DNA of 64,000 bases from Methylocapsa aurea (GCF_000746085.1 NZ_JQKO01000009.1:51001-115000), one strand, 5' to 3'; positions 1 through 9,470 are shown, counted from the first letter of the stretch. The notes: generated from the letters alone by a model not told the origin. Numbers and translations: made by a program.

Positions 1-395
1 AGCGAGAGATCGAGAACGTCCGGCACAAATCCCGCGCCGATCCCTTGGATCTTGTGAGGACCGGGCTTCAGCGGCTGACCCGCCTGGCGCTGTGTAAGCA
101 CGGGACTTGCGGATGGCTCAACGGCGACCGAGACGATTGACTTTCCTCGTGTAAGTTTGATGTAGCGCGAGACACCGGTGATGGTCCCGCCCGTACCCAC
201 CCCGGCTACGAAGATGTCGACGGCGCCTTCGGTGTCGTTCCAGATTTCCGGACCGGTGGTCTCCTGATGAATTGCGGGATTTGCCGGGTTCTTGAATTGC
301 TGAAGAAGAACATATCGGTCGGGGTCGGAGGCCGCGATTTCCTCGCTTTTCGCAACGGCTCCGCTCATCCCCGCCGGCCCCTCGGTGAGGACCGC
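1..395 (-). pseudogene. cysK: cysK fragment (cysteine synthase, N-terminus missing)
   Basis: Read on the minus strand, this stretch encodes the middle and C-terminal part of an O-acetylserine sulfhydrylase. It runs through VLTEGPAGM, the TTGPEIW segment and the VAGVGTGGT phosphate-binding loop typical of CysK, and continues off the left edge. Family alignments place VLTEG near residue 110, so the first third of the protein, including the PLP-binding lysine, is absent. The homology stops near position 395, where a plus-strand ABC transporter fragment begins. No start codon or ribosome binding site fits, so I treat it as a remnant. The exact breakpoint is uncertain by about 15 bases, and the rest lies outside the window. 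Confidence 0.72.
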
Positions 396-630
396 TCCGA
401 TCGTCGTCGCGGCCCCGGGTTATTTCAGCGGCGATCTGTCTCTGGGCTCGCTGATGATGGCGGTCGGCGCCTTTAATCAGGTGCAGCAGGCGCTGCGCTG
501 GTTCGTCGACAACTTCAGCGTCATCGCGGACTGGCGCGCTACGCTCTTACGTGTCGCAAGCTTCCGCCTGGCGCTCATCGAGATGGACGCGCTCAGCGAC
601 GAGACGACCGGGAGCAGCTATTTTGTGTAA
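396..630 (+). pseudogene. Internal fragment of an SbmA/YddA-type ABC transporter permease
   Basis: About 75 codons resemble the membrane domain of the fused permease-ATPase exporters of the SbmA/BacA/YddA type (ABC_membrane_2). Visible family hallmarks are [13 protein letters not shown], a GAFNQVQQAL helix and a WFVDNFSVIADWRA segment followed by a conserved R-x-x-x-F. The upstream transmembrane helices and the whole downstream ATPase domain are missing, and the frame ends in a stop shortly after the conserved IEMDAL. The fragment abuts a cysK remnant on the other strand, which points to a past recombination or deletion. It should not make a working transporter. Confidence 0.6.
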
Positions 631-699
631 GAAGTTTCCGTGAGCGGTTGGCCTCATCGAGCATCTGTAAGTCATCACGGAGTGCGCCCCAAGGCCAGC

Positions 700-1635
700 A
701 TGACCAACATCGTCACCTTGACGCTCAACCCCGCGCTGGATCTCTCCACGTCGATAGACCGGCTGATCCCTGGCCACAAGCTGCGCTGCGGGGAACTCCG
801 GCGCGATCCAGGCGGCGGGGGCGTGAACGTCGCCCGCGTGATCAGCCGCTTGGGGGGCGACGTGACCGCCGTCTTTCCTGCTGGAGGCCCCTCCGGCGCG
901 ATGCTGCAGCACCTTCTGCGACACGAAAAGGTCGCGAGCCACGTCGTCCTCACCCGCCAGGACACGCGCGAAAATCTTCACGTGTTCGAAAAAGAAACGA
1001 AGCAGCAGTATCGGTTCGTGATGCCTGGGCCTTCGCTCAGCGAGTCGGCCTGGCGACGCTGCCGCGACGCCGTCATCCGGGGATCACCCCCGAGATATAT
1101 CGTCTGTAGCGGCAGTTTGCCGCCAGGCGCGCCTGAGAATGCCTATGCTCGCCTAGCCAAGCACGGGAAGCGAACGGGCGCCCAGCTTGTGGTGGACAGC
1201 TCGGGACCAGCCCTTCGCGCGGCGCTGGACGAAGGCGTGTATTTTGTCAAGCAAAGCCTAAGAGAGCTTCGTCAGTTGACCGGCCAAAAATTGAACACCG
1301 AGGCGTCCTGGATTGAGGTCTGCCAAAAGCTCGTCGCTGCGGACGCCGCGCGCATCATCGCCCTGACGCTCGGGGACCGCGGCGCTTTGCTGGTGACGCG
1401 CGAGATCACGCTGCGGGCCGAGGCGCCGCCGATCCACGAGGCGACCACCATCGGGGCCGGCGACAGCTTTCTCGCCGCGCTGGTTTGGAGCCTCGCGAAA
1501 AGCCTCTCAATTACTGAGGCTTTACGTATGGCCGTCGCCGCGGGCTCCAGTGCCCTTCTTGGCCCCGGAACAGGACTTTGCTTGCGAAAAGATATCGAAC
1601 GCCTGATGGCTCAAGTGCGCATAGAGGAGCGCTGA
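700..1635 (+). CDS. pfkB: PfkB-family phosphofructokinase
   Basis: A 311-residue sugar kinase of the ribokinase/PfkB superfamily, closest to type II 6-phosphofructokinase and 1-phosphofructokinase. It opens with TLTLNPALDLS. The first PfkB signature is the glycine-rich GGGGVNVARVISRLGG near residues 40-55. The second is TIGAGDSFLAAL near residue 255, which carries the catalytic aspartate. The predicted reaction is ATP-dependent phosphorylation of fructose 6-phosphate (or fructose 1-phosphate) in the cytoplasm. ATG at 700 follows AAGG at suitable spacing, and the frame also extends upstream without a better start. The neighbours are gene remnants, so it looks like an isolated accessory gene. 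The substrate cannot be settled from sequence alone. Confidence 0.85.
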   Translation: MTNIVTLTLNPALDLSTSIDRLIPGHKLRCGELRRDPGGGGVNVARVISRLGGDVTAVFPAGGPSGAMLQHLLRHEKVASHVVLTRQDTRENLHVFEKETKQQYRFVMPGPSLSESAWRRCRDAVIRGSPPRYIVCSGSLPPGAPENAYARLAKHGKRTGAQLVVDSSGPALRAALDEGVYFVKQSLRELRQLTGQKLNTEASWIEVCQKLVAADAARIIALTLGDRGALLVTREITLRAEAPPIHEATTIGAGDSFLAALVWSLAKSLSITEALRMAVAAGSSALLGPGTGLCLRKDIERLMAQVRIEER

Positions 1636-2009
1636 AGGCGCTCCATGAATGCAGCCGCCTGCGCCGCGCTTCGCGAAAAAAGCTTCCCATCCCCCGCGTT
1701 TGATCTCGGTCACGGAAACCCCAGATCACACCATACCGCCGCAAGTTGGTCCTTGGAGCTGATCACGCCTGCATAATGCGCGGCAACGCCGATCGCAGCC
1801 GCGCCAGTCAATACGGTACTACACGATAAACCAAGCGAATACGGATCCAGCGAGTAAGTAGGCCGATTGCGCCATAAGCCAACAAATACGTTCGGGTGCC
1901 GGCGCCTCTGGGAAACCCAGCCGGAGTTCTGTTATTTTGAGGAAGGTCGGCGGCCGGTTATCAAGGATGCTTTTGAGCGCTTCGGCACGATAGCAAAATG
2001 GAGGATCCG
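1636..2009. other. Non-coding or eroded stretch after pfkB
   Basis: No supported gene. A small hairpin (7-bp GGAGCGC stem, 1626-1644) straddles the pfkB stop codon without a T-run. Short minus-strand stretches look protein-like, for example LTGAAAIGVAAHYAG near 1770-1815, but they are broken by stops. They may be decayed coding sequence. Confidence 0.4.
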
Positions 2010-2327
2010 ATGACAACTATCATCTCTGCTTCACCCGGTTGGTGGCTTGTGCGGTTTTTGGATAATGGGACTGGTTTTGATCTAGAGTCTGCATTTTGCC
2101 GAGAGTTGATTATTGGATGGCGGATTACTCACACCGAGTCGACAGCTATATGTCTGGGTGACGGTATTGAGCCGATTACGGTAGGGGGCGCTTATTGGGA
2201 CGAATCGACTGCTGTTGAATCGCCAGATGGACACGTTCAAGGCGTTTCGAGTTCTTTTAACAATTATGACGCTTGGAAGGCAGTCCAACTAAAGCAGGCG
2301 AAGGAAAAATACCGCAGTGAGGGGTGA
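2010..2327 (+). CDS. Hypothetical protein, 105 residues
   Basis: I do not recognise a family. The start is chosen at 2010 because GGAGGA lies four bases upstream; a second in-frame ATG at 1998 overlaps that ribosome binding site. The product begins MTTIISASPGWWLVRFL, is rich in aromatic residues and glycine, and ends in a lysine-rich helix. It has no signal peptide or membrane segment. Base composition is noticeably more AT-rich than the neighbours, which fits acquired DNA. Some phage and plasmid small proteins begin with a similar 'ISA-PGW' pattern, but that is only an impression. Confidence 0.55.
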   Translation: MTTIISASPGWWLVRFLDNGTGFDLESAFCRELIIGWRITHTESTAICLGDGIEPITVGGAYWDESTAVESPDGHVQGVSSSFNNYDAWKAVQLKQAKEKYRSEG

Positions 2328-2924
2328 TTGTCTCGAAAGACTCATGCGGCGCCACAGGTTGATGGCGGGGACGATGGCCTCGTCGATTCGCAACATTGCA
2401 GCGACGCGGTGTTGCTACGCCAGCTGGAGTTCTGGTCATGAATACGGGATCCCGCAGATCGTCGGGATGTATTCGCGCGGAGCCGGTGTGGACCACATAC
2501 GACCCCAATAGAAGATCACGCCCAGACACGCGAATGTCGCGATCGCTTCGCGGCGCCCGCCTCAATGCCAGCATGCATCGCGAATCGGTATTTGGCGATA
2601 AGACCGTCTCAAACCTGCGGGTGAAATGGATTTTGGGTCGTTATTAGCCCGGGGCATGAGATGAAGCGGCGCGATTTGCTGGAGCTGACAGAGCCCGACT
2701 CGAGCGGGCGGACGAACGAAGCCGCCCCGGGGCGCCTCGATCTCGTCCCGCATGAACGGGCGTGTCGTGTCATCCAAATGATGGAATAAAAGGCCCACCG
2801 CAAACTCCTAAGGTTATCAACAATACTGACAACCTGCCCGATTCGCATGGTTCACAAAGGACATAATCGCCTTAAAATCGACTTCGGGAGGTACGCACGC
2901 CCGAGAAAAACTTCGACCGACGCA
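2328..2924. other. About 600 bases without a supported gene
   Basis: Several short open frames on both strands overlap one another, and none has a convincing ribosome binding site. A minus-strand stretch around 2440-2520 reads like protein (LGVIFYWGRMW) but ends quickly in a stop. I read this as intergenic or degraded accessory DNA. Confidence 0.4.
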
Positions 2925-3353
2925 TCAGGCAAGGTGCGACGGCGGTTGCGGATTATTTGCCGGGTTGGTGTCGTGTTTGGACAAGTTCAAGACCAGGCCA
3001 CGGCTGATAAGAGGCCGTAGGTCTTCTTCAAGAGCGTCGGCGATCGCCTTGGCATAGACTTCACTGCCATCGACGTATACCGCAAAGGAGGCAATGTGCT
3101 TTGCCTTCTTGGCCGGGTCCTCGATCGTCGCCTTGGTCCATTTGTAGAGCGGAAAATGCTCTACGCCTTGTTTCTCGGCCTCGGAAACATAGTCCGCAAA
3201 AGCGTCGTATTGGCTTTTCAACGCCGCGTTATGTTTGATCAATATTTCGACGATTGGCCTGATCGCCTCGTTGCCGGGATCGCTCCGCGCAATGTCCGCA
3301 TATTTGTCGCCGAGCTTGATCCGCAGTTGATACTCCCAATTATCGCTCATCAT
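2925..3353 (-). CDS. Hypothetical protein, about 142 residues
   Basis: Family not recognised. The protein starts MMSDNWEYQLRIKLGDKYADIA and is largely helical and charged. It contains a SFAVYVDGSEVYAKAIADAL segment in its C-terminal half and ends in a proline/asparagine-rich tail. No signal peptide or transmembrane helix is visible. Two adjacent ATGs (3353 and 3350) lie just behind GGAG; the second has the better spacing. It is divergent from the sulfatase gene, with about 330 bases between them. It could be an immunity-like or regulatory accessory protein, but nothing in the sequence supports a specific role. Confidence 0.5.
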   Translation of the reverse strand: MMSDNWEYQLRIKLGDKYADIARSDPGNEAIRPIVEILIKHNAALKSQYDAFADYVSEAEKQGVEHFPLYKWTKATIEDPAKKAKHIASFAVYVDGSEVYAKAIADALEEDLRPLISRGLVLNLSKHDTNPANNPQPPSHLA

Positions 3354-3682
3354 CGACTCCAGGGTTCGCATAGTGATTTGGGGGACGCGCGCTCTCTGCT
3401 TGGCGCCGCAGGAGCGCGCATCGAAAGGCAACAGACCGAGAGCGTCGGACTATTGCAATCCGACGCGGACGAGCGATCGCGGGCGCACAGATGGCAACAA
3501 GCTTAAGAAACATCTCCTTGCGACGCATTCGTGAGGCCGACCACGGCTCTGCGCCAAAAGTATATAACTTCTATAGACAAATGCGCAACGGGGTCATAGG
3601 CTCCGGATCTAAGGATTCGGTCGCGAGATCGCGAAACGCCTCAGGCGGCATCGTGAAATCTTGTCGTGGAGGTGGGCGGGAT
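3354..3682. other. Divergent intergenic region before the sulfatase gene
   Basis: This is the shared upstream region of two divergent genes. The sulfatase frame stays open through most of it, but without a start behind a ribosome binding site. A relatively AT-rich patch around 3555-3590 could hold a promoter. No clear operator was seen. Confidence 0.35.
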
Positions 3683-6058
3683 ATGCGGAAGATGTCACTA
3701 CCCGAAACCTTCCTTGCTCTTTGGATCGCGTCTCTCAGTGCTGGACCGGCGATCGCGGACGAATTGCCCAAGCCGACTGCGCCGTTTCGAGGCAAGATCG
3801 CCGACACGCGCGAGCAATCGGTCGCCGCGTTCCCAACGCCGCCACAGGCGCCCAAGGGTGCGCCGAACGTCGTGCTCATCCTGCTCGACGATGTCGGCTT
3901 CGCGGCGTCCGCGACCTTCGGTGGCCCGGCGTCGACGCCGCAACTCGACAGGCTCGCCGCAGATGGGCTGCGTTACAACCAGTTCCATACGACAGCCATC
4001 TGCTCACCGACGCGCGCGGCGTTGCTCACCGGCCGCAATCACCACCAGACCGGGTTCGGGAATCTCGCGGACGTCGCGACCGGCTATCCCGCCTATAATT
4101 CGGTCTGGCCCAAGGAAACGGCATCGATCGCGCAAATTTTGCGCCTCAATGGATACAGCACGGCCGCCTTCGGAAAATGGCACAATACGCCGTCCTGGGA
4201 GATTACCCCGGCCGGGCCGTTCGATCGTTGGCCGACGGGGCTAGGCTTCGAATATTATTACGGCTTCATGTTCGGCGAGACCAGCCAATGGGAGCCGCAA
4301 CTCTATCGCAACACCGTCGCCGTGGAGCCGCTCAAGAAGCCCGAACAAGGCTATCATCTGACGACCGACCTCGTCGACGACGCGATACATTGGCTGCATC
4401 AGCACGACGCGGTCGCTTCTGAAAAACCGTTCTTCCTGTATTTCGCGCCGGGAGCGACCCACGCCCCACTGCATGTGCCGAAGGATTGGATCGCTAAATA
4501 CGAGGGGAAGTTCGGTCAGGGCTGGGACAAGCTGCGGGAGGAATCCTTCCGGCGTCAGAAAGCGCTCGGCGTCGTGCCCGCCAACGCGGAACTCACGCCG
4601 CGCCCCGACGGACTGCCAGCTTGGGACTCGCTCAGCGCGGAACAAAAGAAGCTGTATGCGCGGCAGATGGAAGTCTACGCAGCCTTTCTTTCGCATACCG
4701 ACGATGAGATTGGGCGACTTCTGAAATCGATTCGGGACGCAGGCAAAGCGGAGAATACGCTGGTGCTCTACGTTGTAGGAGATAATGGAGGCAGTGCGGA
4801 AGGCGGCCTGACCGGATCCGAATCGAATTTCGCTACGCTCCAAGGCGCGAAGGATGACGTGCCGGAAATGTTATCGCATCTCTCGGACCTCGGCAGCCCG
4901 CTCTATGACAATCACTATGCCGCAGGCTGGTCCTGGGCGACGACGGCTCCCTTTCCGTGGATGAAGCAGGTCGCGTCGCATTTCGGCGGAACGCGCAACC
5001 CGCTCGTCGTCTCCTGGACGGGACATGTTCAGAAGCCCGAGTCCGTGCGCGCCCAGTTCAGCCATGTCAACGACATCGCGCCGACGATTTACGAAGCCGC
5101 CGGCATCGGCTTTCCCGAGAAGGTCGATGGCGTCGCTCAAACGCCGCTCGAGGGCAAGAGCCTGGTGGCGAGCTTCGCCGACCCTACGGTCAAGAGCCAG
5201 CACACGACGCAATATTTCGAGATTTTCGGCAATCGCGCGATCTACAAGGACGGCTGGGTCGCGGGCGCGCGCCGCTACGCGCCATGGGAGTTGTTTTCGG
5301 ACATAACCAAAGTGTTTCGCGGTGGATTTGAAGGCGATCGTTGGGAGCTCTACAACGTCGCCGATGATTTCAGCGAGGCGCATGATCTAGCCGGTAAACT
5401 CCCGGAGAAGCTGCAAGAGCTGAAAGGCGAGTTCGATAAGGAGGCGCGCCGCAACGGCGTCTATCCGCTCGTGCCGATCCCCGCGCCGGCCGCGACGCCG
5501 TCGCCGGTGGTGGGAAAGACGCATTTCGCCTATCTCTCCGGCGTCGAGCGACTGCCGGCCTACGCCATCCCGGAGGTCGGCGCGCGTTCGCACCGCCTTA
5601 CCGCAGATGTCGACACTTCCAACGGCTCCGCAGAAGGCGTGATCGTCGCCAGGGGCGGTCGTTACGGAGGTTACAGTCTCTTCGTCAAAGACGGAAAGCT
5701 TGTCTATGAGAGCAATACTTTCGGTAAAGTTCACGAGACTTTGGCATCGTCGAGGCCGCTGCCGAAAGGCAAGTCGCATATCGCTTTTGAATTCGACGTC
5801 GATCGGTCGTTGACAGAAAGCGCAAAGGGCTCGCTTTCCCCAGCTTTGGTGTCGAAGAGCCGGCCGGGGACCGCGACGCTGTCGATCGACGGCGTCGAAG
5901 TCGCGCGCGCGCATTTCAGCCAGTTCGGGAGTTTCGGCAGCTCAATCACAGAGCCGTTCGACCTCGGCAAGGACAGCGGGTCTCCCGTTTCCAATGCCTA
6001 TGAGAGCCCATTCGCATTCACAGGCAATGTCGAAAAAGTCGAGATCGATCTGAAGTGA
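3683..6058 (+). CDS. Secreted arylsulfatase-type sulfatase
   Basis: A 791-residue sulfatase of the alkaline-phosphatase superfamily. ATG at 3683 follows GGAGGT and gives an export signal ending near AIA-DE at residue 25, so the enzyme should be periplasmic or secreted. The metal-binding pair LLDD is at about 69-70. The formylglycine motif CSPTR is at about 107-111, and its cysteine must be oxidised by a maturase not present here. GKWHN, THAPLH and DNGGSAEG supply further active-site residues. A C-terminal region of about 200 residues extends beyond the catalytic core and resembles that of large bacterial arylsulfatases. The likely role is release of sulfate from organic sulfate esters. The substrate is unknown. 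Confidence 0.88.
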   Translation: MRKMSLPETFLALWIASLSAGPAIADELPKPTAPFRGKIADTREQSVAAFPTPPQAPKGAPNVVLILLDDVGFAASATFGGPASTPQLDRLAADGLRYNQFHTTAICSPTRAALLTGRNHHQTGFGNLADVATGYPAYNSVWPKETASIAQILRLNGYSTAAFGKWHNTPSWEITPAGPFDRWPTGLGFEYYYGFMFGETSQWEPQLYRNTVAVEPLKKPEQGYHLTTDLVDDAIHWLHQHDAVASEKPFFLYFAPGATHAPLHVPKDWIAKYEGKFGQGWDKLREESFRRQKALGVVPANAELTPRPDGLPAWDSLSAEQKKLYARQMEVYAAFLSHTDDEIGRLLKSIRDAGKAENTLVLYVVGDNGGSAEGGLTGSESNFATLQGAKDDVPEMLSHLSDLGSPLYDNHYAAGWSWATTAPFPWMKQVASHFGGTRNPLVVSWTGHVQKPESVRAQFSHVNDIAPTIYEAAGIGFPEKVDGVAQTPLEGKSLVASFADPTVKSQHTTQYFEIFGNRAIYKDGWVAGARRYAPWELFSDITKVFRGGFEGDRWELYNVADDFSEAHDLAGKLPEKLQELKGEFDKEARRNGVYPLVPIPAPAATPSPVVGKTHFAYLSGVERLPAYAIPEVGARSHRLTADVDTSNGSAEGVIVARGGRYGGYSLFVKDGKLVYESNTFGKVHETLASSRPLPKGKSHIAFEFDVDRSLTESAKGSLSPALVSKSRPGTATLSIDGVEVARAHFSQFGSFGSSITEPFDLGKDSGSPVSNAYESPFAFTGNVEKVEIDLK

Positions 6059-6167
6059 CCTGAATTGTGAGGGAGGCGCTCGGCCGAGGATCGGCTCGAT
6101 CGCCCAGAAGGCGTCGCCGGGTTCACTCGGCAGAGGTGGCGGCGCGTCGTTCAAACGGGAGTTCCAA

Positions 6168-7544
6168 GTGACGCAAGACCTGACCCAGCTCAGCGCCCGT
6201 GAACTTGTCGCGCTCTACCGTAGCAAAGCGGTTTCACCCGTTGAGGTAACCAAAGCGGTTCTGGCGCGCATAGAGCTCCTTCAACCGCACTTCAATGCAT
6301 ATAGAGTGGTGGACGCGCACTCCGCATTGGCTCAGGCGCGGGCCTCCGAGGCGCGGTGGTCTCGCGGCGCGCCACAGGGTCAGCTCGATGGGGTGCCGGT
6401 CGGGTTCAAGGACCTACTGAACGTACAAGGGTTCCCGACCCGCAAGGGCAGTCTGGCGACGCCGGACAAAGTCCTTGCGGAGGATTCGCCTCCCGCCGCT
6501 CGCCTGCGGGAGTCGGGGGCGATTATCGTTGGCAAGACTCAAACCGCCGAGTTCGGCCTGAAGGGGTTGACTGAAACAAGGTTGGCGGGGATTACGCCCA
6601 ACGCATGGGACCGCCAATACGCCAGCGGGGGGAGCAGTGGCGGCGCGGCGGTGGCGGCGGCACTCGGTCTTGGGCCGCTGCAGGTGGGCACTGACGGCGG
6701 AGGGTCGATCCGCAATCCCGCGTCGGTGAATGGCGTATTCGGGTTCAAGCCGACCTTTGGCCGGGTAGCCGGCTATCCGCACAATGGCGGCCTTTTCCAT
6801 ATTGGCCCCATCACCCGCACGGTGACAGACGCGGCTTTGCTGCTCAATGTGATCGCCGCGCCCGATGCGCGCGACTGGACCAGCATTCCGGGCGACGTTC
6901 GGGACTGGACCGCCAATCTCGATGGCGGCGTCAAGGGTCTTCGCATCGGCTACAGTCGAAGTTTGGGATATCTGACCGTCGATCCTGGAATCATCGCTGT
7001 CATCGACCGCGCTGTGTCCTGGTTGACCGATGCAGGGGCTATTGTCGAAGAGGTTGATCCTGGATTTCGCGACCCTTCGCCGATCATCGACGCGATCAAC
7101 GCCGAACGCGCCATCCGGCTGCGCCGTGAGATCGGCGACGCGGGACTAGAACTTGTCGATCCCACCATTCGGGCTCGCGTCGAAAGGCTGGAGCGGTATG
7201 CGCTTGCGGATGTGGTAGAGGCCAACGAGCGCCGCACTGAACTCGGAATTTTGATGCGACGCTTCCACCAGCAATACGACTTGCTGGTGACGCCCATTTC
7301 ATCGAATCCCGTTCCTCGCGTCGGAACGGCGCCAGAGACGCCCTTCGCATTCCCCTTCAACATCACGCAGCAGCCGGCTGCGTCGGTTCCTGCGGGATTC
7401 GACTTGAACGGGTTGCCCGTCGGGCTTCATATCGTCGGCCCACAATATGGCGACGCCGTCGTGCTGCGCGCTTCAAGGGCGTTGGAAACAGCGCATCCGT
7501 TTTTTCTCCCTCATCTGACGTCGCTCGGGCCCGTCGCGAAATAG
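6168..7544 (+). CDS. Amidase-signature family amidase
   Basis: A 458-residue amidase-signature enzyme. The catalytic triad is visible: Lys81 in VGFKDL, cis-Ser156 in SGGSSGG, and nucleophile Ser180 in GTDGGGSIRNP, with the 24-residue Ser-Ser spacing normal for the family. The start is GTG at 6168 behind GGGAG; no ATG nearby fits. GatA is similar, but there is no gatC or gatB here, so hydrolysis of a small amide is more likely than tRNA-dependent amidation. It lies about 110 bases downstream of the sulfatase on the same strand, which allows co-transcription. No signal peptide, so it is cytoplasmic. Confidence 0.85.
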   Translation: MTQDLTQLSARELVALYRSKAVSPVEVTKAVLARIELLQPHFNAYRVVDAHSALAQARASEARWSRGAPQGQLDGVPVGFKDLLNVQGFPTRKGSLATPDKVLAEDSPPAARLRESGAIIVGKTQTAEFGLKGLTETRLAGITPNAWDRQYASGGSSGGAAVAAALGLGPLQVGTDGGGSIRNPASVNGVFGFKPTFGRVAGYPHNGGLFHIGPITRTVTDAALLLNVIAAPDARDWTSIPGDVRDWTANLDGGVKGLRIGYSRSLGYLTVDPGIIAVIDRAVSWLTDAGAIVEEVDPGFRDPSPIIDAINAERAIRLRREIGDAGLELVDPTIRARVERLERYALADVVEANERRTELGILMRRFHQQYDLLVTPISSNPVPRVGTAPETPFAFPFNITQQPAASVPAGFDLNGLPVGLHIVGPQYGDAVVLRASRALETAHPFFLPHLTSLGPVAK

Positions 7545-7816
7545 CCGGATCGCGTTTCGTCGAAGCGAAAGAGCGTCCCGTCGGGCAAACGGGCGCGCCG
7601 ACAGACTATTGGCCGGAATAGCGCTTGCCGAAGGCAAAGCGCCACAATACGATCGCGCTTTTCCGCAACGTTCTATGCGGCGAACGCCTGCGTGATCCGC
7701 CCCCATTGAACTGGTCCACCCTGAGGTATGTCTTTTGACATGAGAAGGAGGACTGCGGGAGTGGAAGAAATTCTGGTGTAACAATTTGGGCATAGCGGCG
7801 CGCCGCAGCGAAGGGG

Positions 7817-8760
7817 GTGCCGCAAACGGCTGGAATTGTTAAATGGACGGTGCGGCTGGAGGCGATCGACGCCGACGGCAAGCGATTGGAAGTATCCGAG
7901 CTCGTGACGATTGTTCGCGATCTTGACCGATCCGATGGCTCCAACTTCGGTTTGAAAATAGCCGAGGGCAAGGCTGTTCTCGAACAGCTTCAGACCCGGA
8001 TCGCCCAGGACCAATTCGATCAAACAGTCATGAAGCACCGCTCTTGCGTTGGATGCGGTGCTCGGCGGCCGATCCATGATTATCAGTCGCGGCGAATTCA
8101 GACCTTGTTCGGAAAAATCGTGATCAAAGCTCCGCGATTTCGTGCCTGCCGGTGCAACATTGGCCTGCAAGAAGGCCGTGCCGGCCCTGCGGTCACGGAG
8201 CTCGTGCCCGGTCGAACGACGCCAGAACCATGTGCTCGCTGAGCTCGGCGCCCGTCATCCGTTTCGCGATGCCGCTCGGATCATGAACATGTTCGTTCCG
8301 ACTACCAGGAAGCACAATCACACACGGGTCAGATCCCGCCTTGCTACGGTTGCCGATCAGATCGCAGGACGAGATCGCCAAGCTCCTTATCGCATGAGCC
8401 GCGCGGGCGATGACCCGATGTCGGTCTTCATCGACGGCGCCTACGTCCGCGCCGTTCCCGGGTACCAGACGAGACACTTCGAGGTGGTGATGGGTCGCGT
8501 CGAGGCGAAAGACCGGCCTCCATCACATTTCGCTACGATGCGGAATATTTCCGCCGCGCGGCATGAAATCGTTCGTAGTGCGATGAAGGCGCAGGGTTGG
8601 CTCCCGGGTCGAGAGGTCGTCGTTTTCAGCGACGGCGATCCGTCCCTCATCGACACTGTACGGCGCGCGACAAACCCTTCTGTGCGTCATATTCTGGATT
8701 GGTTTCATGCCTCGATGCGAATCCAGCATTTGAGCGTATCCTGTAAGTCACTTTTCGAGA
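7817..8760 (+). pseudogene. ISKra4-family transposase, frameshifted and truncated
   Basis: The N-terminal part (GTG at 7817) has the paired cysteines CVGCGARRPIHDY, the TLFGKIVIKAPRFRAC strand and the ELVPGRTTPE motif of ISKra4-type transposases. The frame then hits a stop at about 8242. The family sequence continues one frame over at about 8226 with LAELGARHPFRDAARI, SVFIDGAYVRAV (first catalytic Asp), VVFSDGDPSLID (second Asp) and HILDWFHASMRIQHL. After about 8740 the match is lost, and the third acidic residue is missing. The gene is therefore dead through at least one frameshift and a 3' truncation. Confidence 0.75.
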
Positions 8761-8935
8761 ACGACCGAACCGGAGAAATCGAATTCAAGTGCGCCGGGGG
8801 GACCATTTCGAAAATATACGGTCTCTGTTGCGCTGGTCTCCGCAGGGGGCGCAGCGTGTGCTTCAGGCCAGGGTCGCCGTGCTCGACAGACGACTACGTG
8901 ACGGGAGACTGCAGCTCACCGCATGACGCCAATGT

Positions 8936-9398
8936 TTCTTCCACTTTCGTCGACAAGCAAGGAAAGACGGTGGATTTCCTCCTCCGCGCCAAGCAGGATG
9001 TCGCAGCCGCCACGGCGTTTTTCCGTCGGGCGTTCAAGAGCCAGGGGCGGCTGCCGCGCGCCATCGCGCTTGATGGCTATCAGGCTTCGCATCGGACGGC
9101 CCGGGAAATCCTTGGCGAACATCATCGAGGCAAGCGAACCAAAATCAGGTCCTCGAAATATCTCAACAATATGATCGAGCAGGACCATCGATCGATCAAA
9201 CTTCGATTGGGTCCCATGCTTGGATTGAAGCGCTTTCGGAGCGCCTCAATCACCAGAGCCGGCATCGAACTGATGCATCGGATCAGAAAAGGTCAATTCA
9301 AACTCGGCAAGCTTCTCGTCAAAGGCAAAACCGCGCGCGAAATCTGGAATGCAGTTCTGACTCATGCTCCCCATCAATTCGTTGCGTTGATTCCGAAA
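8936..9398 (+). pseudogene. IS6-family transposase, C-terminal remnant
   Basis: About 145 codons match the C-terminal half of IS6/IS26-type DDE transposases: GKTVDFLLRAKQDVAAA, IALDGYQASHR with the second catalytic Asp, SSKYLNNMIEQDHR with the catalytic Glu, and GIELMHRIRKGQF. The N-terminal helix-turn-helix and the first Asp are absent, so it cannot be active. No stop codon occurs before the terminal inverted repeat; the frame runs on through the antisense of rocD, which is an accident of high GC. The fusion to the ISKra4 remnant is in frame with its downstream part. Confidence 0.78.
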
Positions 9399-9414
9399 GT
9401 TTGCACCAGAGCCC
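9399..9414 (+). repeat. IS6-type right inverted repeat
   Basis: GTTTGCACCAGAGCCC, whose reverse complement begins GGGCTCTGGTGCAAAC, resembles the GGCTCTGTTGCAAA ends of IS6-family elements. It sits directly downstream of the IS6-type transposase remnant, as expected for a right end. A convincing matching left end was not found. Confidence 0.6.
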
Positions 9415-9470
9415 ACAAGGCTCCTCTGGCCAATCATCGCGCGCTTGGCAAAGTCGGCGCTGCGCCCAGC

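Larger units (their letters stand above)
7813..9414 (+). mobile_element. Decayed mosaic of ISKra4-like and IS6-like insertion sequences
   Basis: The left part encodes a frameshifted ISKra4-family transposase, and GGGGTGCCGCAAAC at about 7814 is a plausible left terminus. The right part encodes only the C-terminal end of an IS6-family transposase and finishes in an IS6-type inverted repeat at 9399-9414. Neither element is complete. The stretch between them (about 8760-8935) matches neither in a clear frame. The mosaic ends 57 bases before the rocD stop codon. Confidence 0.7.

Noticed and set aside
7690..7800. Possible terminus of another IS (TTGAACTGGTCCACC)
   Set aside because: Resembles motifs seen in some IS21-type elements, but no transposase or paired end is present, so it is not annotated.
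8819..8834. GGTCTCTGTTGCGC as a possible left end of the IS6-like element
   Set aside because: Only partly matches the right end and would leave an element too short for an IS6 transposase; probably chance.
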